A stretch of 64,000 nucleotides of DNA from JADLGH01 sp964586675 (GTDB taxonomy: Bacteria > Desulfobacterota_D > UBA1144 > Nemesobacterales > UBA2774). Shown here one piece after another: positions 1-8,318 of this stretch. Within the stretch, counting starts at the first letter, position 1, and the number at the start of each line of letters is the position of its first letter. Position numbers and translations under genes: made by a program. The DNA lies in NCBI GenBank assembly GCA_964586675.1, contig CAZPHQ010000010.1:25290-89289 (forward strand), written 5' to 3'. The notes below the pieces were generated by a model. The model had not been told where the DNA came from, did not search any database, and saw nothing but the letters and a program-made list of their open reading frames with translations.

Positions 1-1449
1 GCGAGGCTCGGCCGCCTGATGGAGAGGGAGATACTTGAGTTCGAGGAAGACGTCCTCTACCTCGACTCCATGCTCAAGAGCGAGAGGCTTAAGGAATCGC
101 TCCTCTCCGGCAGGGAGCTCCTTTCCGAGTACGGCGAGCTTTCCGAGATGCTGAGCAAACTGGGCGAAACGGGCGACGAATCGCTCCGCGCTGAGATAGA
201 AAGCAAGCTCCGCGAGCTCGAAGGCAAGATGGCAGAGCTCGCCCGTAAGATGGCCGAAATGAGCGGCGACATACGCGAGGGCTTTTTGAACGAGGACGCG
301 TTCAAATCGACCGACATGAAGAGTAAGCTCGACGAGCTCCGGAAAATGATGGAGAGCGGCGATATCGACGGCGCTCTCTCCGCGCTGGCCCAGATGGAGC
401 AAAGCCTCCAAAGCATGATGGCGTCCCTCGAAAGCGGGCTTCAGTCGTTCGGCTCTGCCGAAATGTCTCAGGACATGACGAAGCTTGGCGAAATAATATC
501 CAAAATAGGCGGCCTCGAGCGCGAGGAAGAAAATCTCAAGAAATCGACCGAAGGCATAAAGCAGTCCCTCATCGAAGACCAGGGGGCCGAAGGCAGGAGC
601 CTCAGAGACTTCATAGAAAAGCAGAAGGAGAAGGTCGCCGAGATAAAGAGAAACCTCGCCCAAGCGAAAGCTAAGATCACAGGCAGCGCACGCGCCGAGA
701 CCTCCCCCGACGGCGGCTATCTTCTCGACACGGTTATCCAGAAGGCCGACGAGCTCAGGAACTGGCTCGATTCGATGGACATCAGCGAATCCCTGAAAAA
801 CGCCCGGGCGCTAAGGGAAACGTCGGGCAGTCTCGTCGAGCTCGGCGACGCCGGCGTCGGCAATCTGAGGGCGGCGCGCCCGGAGCTTTCGAAGTCGAAC
901 ACCCTCGCGGACGAAATTGCCAAAGACCTCGAAGAATTCCTCAAGTCAAACCGGGAGAGGCCCGAAGCGGAGGGAATGGCCGGCAGGCAGGACGAGATAA
1001 GAAAGGACACAGGCGATCTCGGGAGCGAGATCGAAGAGATGGCCAAAGACCTCCCGCTCAGCCCCGGCATAGGCGAGAAGGTGAGCGAGGCGGAGAACCA
1101 TATGGGCAAGGCTTCTGACAGCCTCGGCGGTAACGAAATATCGAAGGCCATATCCAATCAGGACGAGGCGGTAAAGTCGCTCAAGAGCGCGCGCGAAGAG
1201 GCTGAAGGTCTTCTCCAGAAGATGCAGGCCAGCGCGCGCGGCAACGGCCCGCCCGTGCCGATGGTTCTTGGAAGGCAGCAGAGCCAGGGCTCCCAGGGCA
1301 TGGATACGCGCTACGTCGAGATACCCGCCGCGGAAGACTCCGAAGTCGGAAGGGAATTCAAGGAAAGGATCATCGAGGCGATGAAAAGCGGCTCGCCCGA
1401 GGGCTACGGCGAGCTCAACAGGAAATATTACGACAGGATAATTAAATGA
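1..1449 (+). CDS. DUF4175-like coiled-coil protein, C-terminal part (5' end outside the window)
   Basis: The frame is open from base 1 with no stop, so this is the C-terminal part of a longer protein; the ATG at 19 is probably internal. The visible 480 residues are strongly charged and rich in Glu, Lys and Ser, with long heptad-like helices and a low-complexity Gly/Gln stretch near residue 420. The end (YVEIPAAEDSEVGREF to RKYYDRIIK) resembles the C-terminus of DUF4175-family proteins, which usually carry two N-terminal membrane helices and a long cytoplasmic or periplasmic coil. The stop overlaps the next start as ATGA, so the two genes are probably translationally coupled. MoxR and a secreted metallopeptidase follow, the usual company of this family. 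The family call rests on composition and the C-terminal signature; function is unknown. Confidence 0.6.
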   Translation, partial: ARLGRLMEREILEFEEDVLYLDSMLKSERLKESLLSGRELLSEYGELSEMLSKLGETGDESLRAEIESKLRELEGKMAELARKMAEMSGDIREGFLNEDAFKSTDMKSKLDELRKMMESGDIDGALSALAQMEQSLQSMMASLESGLQSFGSAEMSQDMTKLGEIISKIGGLEREEENLKKSTEGIKQSLIEDQGAEGRSLRDFIEKQKEKVAEIKRNLAQAKAKITGSARAETSPDGGYLLDTVIQKADELRNWLDSMDISESLKNARALRETSGSLVELGDAGVGNLRAARPELSKSNTLADEIAKDLEEFLKSNRERPEAEGMAGRQDEIRKDTGDLGSEIEEMAKDLPLSPGIGEKVSEAENHMGKASDSLGGNEISKAISNQDEAVKSLKSAREEAEGLLQKMQASARGNGPPVPMVLGRQQSQGSQGMDTRYVEIPAAEDSEVGREFKERIIEAMKSGSPEGYGELNRKYYDRIIK

Positions 1450-3059
1450 AGTTTCGCACACTACTGGTCACCGCGCTCGCGCTTATCCTCTCAGCTGCGG
1501 CTCACACCGCCGCGCTGGCGCAGTCCGCGTCCGAAACGCCCCTTTTCCAGTCGGCCGAGGAAGACATAAAAAAGTGGAAGATGGCCGAAGCGTCCCGGAA
1601 GGCGGACGAGATGCTCCGCACTGCGGACACGGACGCCCGTAAGCTCGAGGCCTGGTACATGAAGGCCATAGTCGAATTCTATAAGGGCGATTACGAGAAG
1701 GCGGGCGAATACGCCGGCAAGGTCCTCGAAAACTCGGAGAACGAGGATAAGGGCAAGGGCTTTATAGGCTTCATCGCCCACGCGGTCAAAAACAGGCCCG
1801 AATGGAAGGAGGCCGTCTCCGACAATTTCGTCATCAGGTACGCGCACCCGAAAGACATCGTCGTGGCCGAGCTCGGAAAGGAAGTCCTCGAAAAATCGCG
1901 CTACGAGATAGGGCTCGACCTCGAAACCTACCCCGACGAGCCCGTGATAGTCGAGATATATCCCGACCTCGAAAGCTTCACGTTAGCCTCGACGCTCCCG
2001 CCGGAAAACGTCGAAACGACGGGCGTCGTCGGCATATGCAAATTCAACCGCATCATGATACTCTCGCCGAGGCTGTTGCCGAAGGGATACACATGGGCCG
2101 ACACTCTCGCCCACGAATACACGCACTACCTCATATTTTTAAAGAGCGAAAACACCGTGCCCGTATGGCTACACGAAGGCATAGCGAAGTTCGAGGAGTC
2201 CCGCTGGAGAGAGGAAAAGCGGAACGTGCTGACGCCCTTTTACGAGACGATACTCGCCGACGCTCTAAAGCGCGACGACCTCGTCCCGATAGAAAAGATG
2301 CACCCGTCCCTCGCCATGCTCGATAGCGCCCGCGAGGCCCAGCTCGCCTTCGCGCAGGCCGGAACGAGCGTCGGATTCCTCGTCGACAGATGGGGTAACG
2401 ACGGCCTCGTCTCTCTTCTGGACTCGATGAGAAAACGCGACGATTACGAATCCGCCATCGAGGAGGTCACCGGGCTTGGGTTCGGCGATTTCATGACCTC
2501 GTGGCGGGCGGACCTCGAAGACAAGAACCTCCGCGAAAAAATACCGGGGATGCAGGTAAAGGGCGTAAAGATAAAGAAGGGCTCTGAGGAGGAGCCCGAC
2601 GGCAGCGAAGACCTCGTCGACATCGCCGACAAAAAGGCGCGCGACCACACGCGCCTCGGCGACCTTCTCGGCGAAAGGGGGAGATTGAAAGCAGCCGTGT
2701 ACGAGTATGGGAAGGCGCTGACCTTCGACCCCGCCTCGCTCGTGATATCGACGCGCATGGCCTCTGCGCTCAGCCGCCAGGGCGAGCAGGAAAAGGCCCT
2801 CGCCGCGATCGAGCCGCTCTTGAATCTCTACCCCGACGAAATAGACGTCAACATCACCCTCGGTCGGATATTCCTCGAAAAGGGCAACATGTCCCGCGCG
2901 GAGGAATCGTTCACAACGGCCCTCTACGTGAACCCGTTCGACCCATTCGTTCACTCGGCACTGAAGACCATATACGAAGCCGAGGGCCGTAAGGAAGAAG
3001 CCGAAAGGCACGGCAGGATGCTTACAATACTTGGATACCAGGAGCAGCGTAATGAATGA
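1446..3059 (+). CDS. Secreted TPR protein with peptidase-MA (gluzincin) metallopeptidase domain
   Basis: A signal peptide is clear (residues 1-25, ending ALAQS). Residues about 60-110 look like an N-terminal helical repeat. The peptidase domain follows, with the zinc motif HEYTH at residues 223-227 and a downstream glutamate in WLHEGIAKFEE near residue 244, the HExxH...E arrangement of gluzincins of the peptidase MA-like type. The last 130 residues are two or three TPR units (for example AAVYEYGKALTFDPAS and AEESFTTALYVNPFDP). It is probably a periplasmic or exported peptidase acting on envelope proteins; the substrate is unknown. It is coupled by ATGA to the upstream DUF4175-like gene and overlaps the moxR start by 8 bp, so the three genes form one operon. 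Confidence 0.8.
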   Translation: MKFRTLLVTALALILSAAAHTAALAQSASETPLFQSAEEDIKKWKMAEASRKADEMLRTADTDARKLEAWYMKAIVEFYKGDYEKAGEYAGKVLENSENEDKGKGFIGFIAHAVKNRPEWKEAVSDNFVIRYAHPKDIVVAELGKEVLEKSRYEIGLDLETYPDEPVIVEIYPDLESFTLASTLPPENVETTGVVGICKFNRIMILSPRLLPKGYTWADTLAHEYTHYLIFLKSENTVPVWLHEGIAKFEESRWREEKRNVLTPFYETILADALKRDDLVPIEKMHPSLAMLDSAREAQLAFAQAGTSVGFLVDRWGNDGLVSLLDSMRKRDDYESAIEEVTGLGFGDFMTSWRADLEDKNLREKIPGMQVKGVKIKKGSEEEPDGSEDLVDIADKKARDHTRLGDLLGERGRLKAAVYEYGKALTFDPASLVISTRMASALSRQGEQEKALAAIEPLLNLYPDEIDVNITLGRIFLEKGNMSRAEESFTTALYVNPFDPFVHSALKTIYEAEGRKEEAERHGRMLTILGYQEQRNE

Positions 3060-4077
3060 AGCCGCAGCTAACAGCGACGCAGAAATAGTACGTGAAGTCG
3101 CCCGCGTAAGGGGCGAGATAGTAAACGAGATCGGGAAGGTTATTGTCGGTCAGGAAAAGGTCGTCGACCTTCTCCTGATTTCCCTCATGTCCTCGGGACA
3201 CTCGCTCTTCGTCGGCGTTCCCGGCCTTGCGAAAACCCTTCTGGTGAGCACCCTGTCCGACGTGCTTAACCTGAGGTTCAACCGCGTCCAGTTCACGCCA
3301 GACCTCATGCCCTCCGACATCACAGGCTCCGAGGTCCTCGAAAGGGACCCTCTCTCGGACAAGCGATTTTTCAGGTTCATTCACGGCCCCATATTCTGCA
3401 ACATCCTCCTGGCCGACGAGATAAACAGGGCGTCACCCAAAACGCAGGCGGCCCTCCTTCAGGCGATGCAGGAAAAGCGCGTAACCGTCGGCGGAGAGAC
3501 TTACCCGATAGCTTCCCCTTTTCTGGTGTTCGCGACTCAGAACCCGATAGAGCAGGAAGGCACCTATCCTCTTCCCGAGGCCGAGCTCGACAGGTTCATG
3601 TTCCAGATAGACGTCAGCTACCCATCGTACGAGGAAGAGGTGAAGATAGTCCAGACTACGACAGGAACCTACAGGCCCGTTCTCTCGAAGATACTCGACT
3701 CGAACAAGATACTCGAATACCAGGAGCTCATTCACAGGGTCCCCGTTCCGGACCACGTCGCCGCCTACGCCGTAAGGGTCGCTCGGGCGACGCGCCCCGA
3801 AGACCCGAATACTCCCGAGGTCGTAAGGCAGGGCGTTTCGTGGGGCGTAGGGCCGAGGGCTTCGCAGTATCTTATCCTCGGAAGCAAAACCCGCGCCGTT
3901 CTCGACGGCAGATTCACGCCCTCGACGGAAGACGTGAAGGCCATAGCGGGGCCCGTTCTGAAACACAGGGTGGTTCTCAACTTCAGGGCCGAGGCCGAGG
4001 GAATAAAGCCGGAAGATATTATTCGTGAGATATTAGATAAGGTAGATCCGAGGGCCGACGCTCATCTCCGTGTCTGA
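3052..4077 (+). CDS. MoxR-family AAA+ ATPase
   Basis: MoxR ATPases are chaperone-like AAA+ proteins that work with vWA-domain partners in envelope or cofactor maturation. Walker A is GVPGLAKT and Walker B is LLADEINRASPKTQ, followed by the family-typical ALLQAMQE and ATQNPIEQEGTYPLPEAELDRF segments. I chose the ATG at 3052 (MNEAAANS) because GGAG lies 8 bases upstream; an in-frame TTG at 3031 would add seven residues inside the preceding gene. The usual partners, DUF58 and BatA-like proteins, are not next to it but sit about 32 kb away on the same strand. The 3' end overlaps the convergent nuoM by 59 bp. Confidence 0.93.
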   Translation: MNEAAANSDAEIVREVARVRGEIVNEIGKVIVGQEKVVDLLLISLMSSGHSLFVGVPGLAKTLLVSTLSDVLNLRFNRVQFTPDLMPSDITGSEVLERDPLSDKRFFRFIHGPIFCNILLADEINRASPKTQAALLQAMQEKRVTVGGETYPIASPFLVFATQNPIEQEGTYPLPEAELDRFMFQIDVSYPSYEEEVKIVQTTTGTYRPVLSKILDSNKILEYQELIHRVPVPDHVAAYAVRVARATRPEDPNTPEVVRQGVSWGVGPRASQYLILGSKTRAVLDGRFTPSTEDVKAIAGPVLKHRVVLNFRAEAEGIKPEDIIREILDKVDPRADAHLRV

Positions 4078-5596
4078 CGACAGCGCTCTCTGGATACTTC
4101 GCCTTTAAAAGCGCTTCGACCGAAGGCTCCATCCTTTCGAGGAAGGGTTTAGGATATATGCCCATCACGAACATCATGACAGCCAACGGGAGGAGAACGA
4201 TTATCTCCCTCGCGCTCGCGTCTTTAAGACCCTTGTTCTCGGGATTTTCGAGCGGGCCGAGCATCACCTTCTGATAAGCCCACAGCATGTAAACCGCGCC
4301 GAGGATTACGCCCGTCGCGCCTATGGCCGCGTACTTGTAGTTCAGCTCGAACGCACCGAGTAGAACGAGGAACTCCCCGACGAACCCGTTCAAAAGCGGA
4401 AGACCTATCGACGACAGCGTCGCCAGCATGAAGAACGCGGCGTAGATCGGCATCACCTTCGCTATCCCGCCGAACTCGGCGATCTTCTTCGTATGCCGCC
4501 TGTCGTAAAGCATCCCGACCAGTATAAACAGCGCGCCGGTCGAAATACCGTGGTTTATCATCTGGTAAATCCCGCCCTGCATGCCCTGTATGTTAAGAAC
4601 GAACACGCCGAGCATGACTATGCCGAGATGACTCACGCTCGAATACGCGACCAGTTTTTTGAGATCCTTCTGCGCGAAGGCGACCATCGCGCCGTAGACG
4701 ATGCCTATCAGGGCGAGCGCTATGAGCACGGGCAGATACGCCTGCACGGCGTCAGGGAAGAACGGCATCAGGAAACGCACGAATCCATACGTCCCCATCT
4801 TCAGCAGGATACCGGCAAGGACAACGCTGCCGGCCGTCGGCGCCTCGACGTGCGCATCCGGAAGCCACGTGTGGAACGGGAACATCGGCACCTTTATCGC
4901 GAATGCCAGGCAGAAAGCGAGGAACGCCAGGCCCTGCGGGCTGAGGATTCCGCTGAATGGTATGTTCAGCTTATAGAAATCGAACATGTCCATCGACGGG
5001 AAGCCGAACTGCTGGATGTGAAGGTAATAGAGATAAAAGATTGCGATAAGCATTAAGGCGCTTCCGAACGCCGTGTAGAGGAAGAACTTTATCGCGGCGT
5101 AGATGCGCCTGTCCGTCCCCCAGATGCCGACGATGAAGTACATCGGTATGAGAACAGCCTCCCAGAAAACGAAGAAGAGGATCATGTCGAGGGCGACGAA
5201 TGTCCCCAAAAGGGCGGTTTCCAGCAAGAGCATCAGGATGAGAAACTCCCTCATGCCCTTATGTATCGAATGCCACGAGCTCAGGAGCGTTATAGGCATC
5301 AAAAACGTCGTCAGCATGACGAGAAGTATGCTTATGCCGTCTATGCCTATGTGGTAGCTCACCCCGAGGCCGGCAAGCCAGGGTATCTTCGTCTCGAACT
5401 GCATCCCCGCGAACCCGAGCTCGAAATTGGTGAAAAGCGGAATAGAAATCAGGAACTCGATTACCGTAACGGCGAGCGCCCCGATCTTCATCTTCTCCGG
5501 GTCCTTGCTGACGTAAGAAAGCAGCAAAACCAGAGGGATTCCTACCAGGGGAAAGAATAATATTAGTGACAGATTCCCGCTAAATATTGATTCCAT
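4019..5596 (-). CDS. nuoM: NADH-quinone oxidoreductase subunit M (proton-pumping antiporter-like subunit)
   Basis: At 525 residues with 13-14 hydrophobic helices this has the full length of NuoM. The pumping residues are present: glutamate E146 in FFVFWEAVLIPMY and lysine K235 in FAIKVPMFPFHTWLPDAHVEAPT, which correspond to E144 and K234 of the E. coli protein. The quinone-complex signature LLKMGTYGFVRF and the HLGIVMLG and NHGISTGALF segments are also present. It is unusual in standing alone: no nuoL or nuoN flanks it, a 1 kb repeat island lies upstream, and its last 59 bases overlap the convergent moxR. It could be a second nuoM copy or part of a scattered complex I gene set. No strong ribosome binding site is visible. 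Confidence 0.95.
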   Translation of the reverse strand: MESIFSGNLSLILFFPLVGIPLVLLLSYVSKDPEKMKIGALAVTVIEFLISIPLFTNFELGFAGMQFETKIPWLAGLGVSYHIGIDGISILLVMLTTFLMPITLLSSWHSIHKGMREFLILMLLLETALLGTFVALDMILFFVFWEAVLIPMYFIVGIWGTDRRIYAAIKFFLYTAFGSALMLIAIFYLYYLHIQQFGFPSMDMFDFYKLNIPFSGILSPQGLAFLAFCLAFAIKVPMFPFHTWLPDAHVEAPTAGSVVLAGILLKMGTYGFVRFLMPFFPDAVQAYLPVLIALALIGIVYGAMVAFAQKDLKKLVAYSSVSHLGIVMLGVFVLNIQGMQGGIYQMINHGISTGALFILVGMLYDRRHTKKIAEFGGIAKVMPIYAAFFMLATLSSIGLPLLNGFVGEFLVLLGAFELNYKYAAIGATGVILGAVYMLWAYQKVMLGPLENPENKGLKDASAREIIVLLPLAVMMFVMGIYPKPFLERMEPSVEALLKAKYPESAVVRHGDERRPSDLPYLISHE

Positions 5597-5763
5597 TTAT
5601 GGTTGATACCTTAGCTGAAGGCCCTGCAGTCGAATACGGGGTTTAAATATACTTGAGGGTATGGAGGTTTCAAGCGCACACTGTGCGCTGATATCCGACA
5701 TAGTGCAGGACGAGGCTTTTACCAGCCTCCGCGCGTCCTTAAACATATCAGTCATCCTGAACT

Positions 5764-5853
5764 ACGATTTCGAGCAAACGAGGAATCGAGAGCCACTGGC
5801 CGACTACACCAAAGCTCATCCAGTACAGCCGCAGCGCAGAAGAAATCAAAACA
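5764..5853. repeat. 90-bp module, copy 1
   Basis: It lies inside a GTCATCCTGAAC...TTCAGGATCTATC element; intact versions occur near 29861 and 39396. It starts with the hairpin arms CGATTTC and GGAATCG around a 10-nt loop, contains CTCATCCAGTACAGC and ends AAAACA. It is 90 bp long, like the copies elsewhere. Confidence 0.75.
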
Positions 5854-5897
5854 TTCAGGATCTATCTTTTTCTGCCATTACCCTTTCCCCTCCGGGG

Positions 5898-5988
5898 AAC
5901 GGACGTGAGCTAGCGAGCATTCGGACGCCCCCGGCCGACTTCACTGAAGCTGCTCCAGCACCGCTCGAAAGCAGCCGAAAGCAAAACA
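5898..5988. repeat. 90-bp module, copy 2
   Basis: It lies between CCCTTTCCCCTCCGGG and GGCTAGGGTGAGGGT, the two halves of a C-run/G-run palindromic element. The 5' hairpin arms are CGGACGT and GCATTCG, the most degenerate pair of the set. It contains GGACGCCC and ends AAAACA; length 91 bp. Confidence 0.7.
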
Positions 5989-6131
5989 GGGCTAGGGTGA
6001 GGGTGTACCGCCAGTAACCCATCAAATTATTTTGTCATTGCGAGGGTGCAGAGCACCAGCGGCAATCTCTTCCTGTCATTTCGAACGAACGTGAGAAATC
6101 TTTCCTCCGCCTTTTAATCTCTCCTCCCCCT
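5982..6131. repeat. 150-bp direct duplication, copy A
   Basis: It is identical to 6423-6572 except for one base (T at 6102 against A at 6543). It begins in the 3' tail of one 90-bp module and runs through GGCTAGGGTGAGGGT, GTCATTGCGAG and GTCATTTCGAAC elements into CTCCTCCCCCT. Confidence 0.9.
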
Positions 6132-6338
6132 TATAAGGGGGAGGAATAAGGTGGGGGTTATCTCAAGTGCTGTCATTCCCAAATGCTTTTGTCGAGAATC
6201 CACATCTTTTCATCTTTTACCACCCTTAGAAAAAGGGGGCTAGGGGGGATTTATCTTTCTTATTCTGTCATTCCCGAATGCCTGCATCGGGAATCCATTC
6301 TTTTTATCTTTCGCATTTTTTACCCTCTCCCTTGATGG

Positions 6339-6429
6339 AACGGATGCGAACGAGTGAGCATTCGGACGCCCTCGGCTGACGGCAAAGGAGCCCATCCAGT
6401 GCTGCTCGAAAGCAAATCAAACCAAAACA
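6339..6429. repeat. 90-bp module, copy 3
   Basis: It lies between CCCTCTCCCTTGATGG and GGGCTAGGGTGAGGG. The 5' hairpin arms are CGGATGC and GCATTCG (one G-T pair). It contains GGACGCCCTCGGCT and CATCCAGTGCTGCTC and ends AAAACA; length 91 bp. Confidence 0.75.
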
Positions 6430-6572
6430 GGGCTAGGGTGAGGGTGTACCGCCAGTAACCCATCAAATTATTTTGTCATTGCGAGGGTGCAGAGCACCAG
6501 CGGCAATCTCTTCCTGTCATTTCGAACGAACGTGAGAAATCTATCCTCCGCCTTTTAATCTCTCCTCCCCCT
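6423..6572. repeat. 150-bp direct duplication, copy B
   Basis: This is the second copy of the block at 5982-6131, offset by 441 bp with one mismatch. The near-identity implies a recent tandem-type duplication of a compound repeat, or gene conversion. Confidence 0.9.
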
Positions 6573-6644
6573 AGTTAGGGGGAGGACCAAGGTGGGGGTT
6601 ACCATATTCATTTGGACGCGCGTCAGAAATCTTTCGCGCACTAA

Positions 6645-7229
6645 TTACCTCGGCCTCCTCAGCATCGGCACCATAACAGGCGCGTCCCCATGCTGAATCG
6701 TCCCCAGCGCGAAAAACCCGTGCCGCTCATAAAAAGATATGTTCTTCGGATTGGACGATTCCAGGTACGCCGCCACGCCCTCCCGGTCGCACACTTCAAG
6801 CGCATGCTTCATCAGGAGAGAACCCACTCCCTTCCCCTGGAATCTCGGATCGACGCCGATCAGCGGAAGATACCAGTGCGGCTCCTCGGGGTGGAAATTC
6901 CCCATGTCTTCAATGATGGCGTAAACGATCGGACGCCGCGCTTCGGACGTCGTCCCCTCTATCACGCCTACTAGCGCCTCTTCGTCGGGCCCTTCGCCGG
7001 GCGGATACCATAGCGCAGCGCCTGAAAAGCCCTCCGTGTAATGGGCAGTGCCGAGGCTTATAGCCCCGCCCCCGAACGCCCGGGCGAAGCGCGGAAAGCC
7101 GCTCAGGTAAGCCTCGGGCGTCTCCCACGACCACCTCGTCATCGGATCCCCCGCGAACGCGATTGTCAACGCCGCAACCACCGACTCCTCATCCGCCTGC
7201 CCGGCAATCTTAACCCTGTCTTCCGACAT
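6645..7229 (-). CDS. GNAT-family N-acetyltransferase
   Basis: The acetyl-CoA binding motif A is clear in GVDPRFQGKGVGSLLMKHALE (Q-x-x-G-x-G), followed by the motif B-type segment YLESSNPKNISFYERHGF. The N-terminal half carries the FAGDPMTRWSW segment common in GNAT proteins of unknown substrate. The preferred start is the ATG at 7229 (MSEDRVKI), which has GGAGGG 7 bases upstream; an in-frame ATG at 7244 is part of that same ribosome-binding region. The protein is about 194 residues, normal for the fold. It stands alone between the repeat island and the restriction-modification operon; the acceptor is unknown. Confidence 0.88.
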   Translation of the reverse strand: MSEDRVKIAGQADEESVVAALTIAFAGDPMTRWSWETPEAYLSGFPRFARAFGGGAISLGTAHYTEGFSGAALWYPPGEGPDEEALVGVIEGTTSEARRPIVYAIIEDMGNFHPEEPHWYLPLIGVDPRFQGKGVGSLLMKHALEVCDREGVAAYLESSNPKNISFYERHGFFALGTIQHGDAPVMVPMLRRPR

Positions 7230-7365
7230 TCCCCTACCCTCCATATTATGGATTTAACACATCTCTATGTTGTAATCGCAGACTGGAAATATCAAGAATA
7301 GAATTCATAGAAGTTTTTGATGGAGGAAAGAGTCCCGAGGTTCGGGTTCTGGAAAGTGGAATTTA

Positions 7366-7560
7366 TCAACTGTCAGGAATCATATGTGTTAATAATCGGC
7401 CCATCTGAAAATGCATTACCACATCTTCTAAAAAACTCTCTACCTCCACATCCGTCGCGAACTCTCCCCTAGAAGCCGCCTCAACCCCCTCACGGATATG
7501 ATCCAACTGCCATTTGCGAACCCCCTCGATCACATACCCGAATAACATATCTTTTTTCAT
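7366..7560 (-). CDS. Small antitoxin-like protein coupled to the restriction endonuclease
   Basis: This is a 64-residue protein whose ATG overlaps the endonuclease stop as ATGA, so it should be translated from the same message. The segment WQLDHIREGVEAASRGEFAT followed by DVEVESFLEDV closely resembles the C-terminal half of CopG/ParD-type ribbon-helix-helix antitoxins (typically WQ-x-x-x-I-x-x-G-I-x-E-A-D-x-G-x-F-A-x-D-E-E-V). The N-terminal DNA-binding strand seems to be missing, since only about 16 residues precede the motif. No toxin gene fits in the 120 bp downstream. It may be a degraded antitoxin, a modulator of the endonuclease, or a passenger. The family resemblance is from memory and moderate. 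Confidence 0.6.
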   Translation of the reverse strand: MKKDMLFGYVIEGVRKWQLDHIREGVEAASRGEFATDVEVESFLEDVVMHFQMGRLLTHMIPDS

Positions 7561-8300
7561 AAGGTTCGTGCTGCAGTCGCCGCAATATGGCCGGCAAAAC
7601 TTGTAACAAAAGTCCTCAAGCTCGTCAGCTCACTTAATTCTTCATAATAACCGGAATCAATTGCAGTTTTCGGAGACCGAATGAAGGCCGTTGCGGTATA
7701 TAGCTGTTCCTGAATCAGCTTACGGCAAAGGATATTGTAACGATCCGCTATTGATGCTCCTTTAAATTCCGGGAACATCGGAAAGCGTAAAGATATATTT
7801 TCTCTAACAGGGGTTCGTGATTCCTTTGAATCTTCCAGCATAACAAGCCATCCGAGAAATGGCCTCGGAGCTTCGCTACCAAAAGCGCCTTCCCTGTATG
7901 CGGTCCAGAAATCATGAGCAGAGCCGATGGCTTCTTCCGCACGATTGTTGAAATTTTTGCCAAACGAACCAACCTGGCTTTTGAATTCAAGAGCAGCCAC
8001 AAGCTGTCCCTGATGTATAACCAGCATATCCCACAACTTCGTTGGACGGAAAAACCCGGGCAAGGTCACAACACCTCGCTTGTAATATATTTCTGCATTT
8101 GCAAGCCCATTGGCTTTAACCAGGTGCAGCATTAAAATAATGAATCCATTCATATTATTGCCGGCCGTCACACTGGCGCGTTCACCTTGGTCCGATTTCC
8201 CGGACTCTATCTGTTTCTGTTTCGCTTTTTCCCTGTTCCCCCAAAAAGCCTGAACAGCTTCAGATGCATTTTTCTCATAATTCGCAAGATCAATACTCAT
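7557..8300 (-). CDS. PaeR7I/XhoI-type type II restriction endonuclease
   Basis: The protein is expected to cut CTCGAG. Its 247 residues match the length of PaeR7I, and segments such as NNMNGFIILMLHLVKANGL, GFFRPTKLWDMLVIHQGQL, AALEFKSQVGS, NNFNNRAEEAIGSAHDFWTA and FVTSFAGHIAA are those I associate with the PaeR7I/XhoI family. The D...ExK-like catalytic core is probably WDMLV...ALEFKSQ (Asp about 91, Glu and Lys about 105-107). It follows the methyltransferase gene by 18 bp and overlaps the small third gene by ATGA. The base composition is clearly AT-richer than the flanking genes, which suggests horizontal acquisition. Confidence 0.93.
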   Translation of the reverse strand: MSIDLANYEKNASEAVQAFWGNREKAKQKQIESGKSDQGERASVTAGNNMNGFIILMLHLVKANGLANAEIYYKRGVVTLPGFFRPTKLWDMLVIHQGQLVAALEFKSQVGSFGKNFNNRAEEAIGSAHDFWTAYREGAFGSEAPRPFLGWLVMLEDSKESRTPVRENISLRFPMFPEFKGASIADRYNILCRKLIQEQLYTATAFIRSPKTAIDSGYYEELSELTSLRTFVTSFAGHIAATAARTL

Positions 8301-8318
8301 AAGATTCCGGACTACCAG

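Larger units (their letters stand above)
5597..6644. repeat. Gene-free repeat island 1 (about 1 kb)
   Basis: I see no credible gene here. The first 150 bp contain two small hairpins (AGCGCACA-C-TGTGCGCT at 5673-5689 and GAGGCT/AGCCTC at 5712-5729). The rest is a mosaic of palindromic elements: an interrupted GTCATCCTGAA/TTCAGGAT element, GTCATTGCGAG elements (about 6033 and 6474), GTCATTTCGAAC/GAGAAATCT elements (about 6074 and 6515), a GTCATTCCCGA/TCGGGAATCCA element (about 6268), C-run/G-run elements (about 6225), and CTCCTCCCCC/GGGGGAGG elements (about 6121 and 6562). Three copies of a 90-91 bp module and a 150 bp direct duplication are listed separately. Confidence 0.85.

Noticed and set aside
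5661..6017. A 119-codon open frame in the repeat island
   Set aside because: It runs through the palindromic elements and a 90-bp module, has no ribosome binding site and no protein-like composition.
7245..7365. Possible toxin gene after the antitoxin-like frame
   Set aside because: Only 120 bp are available and no open frame of toxin length or character exists.
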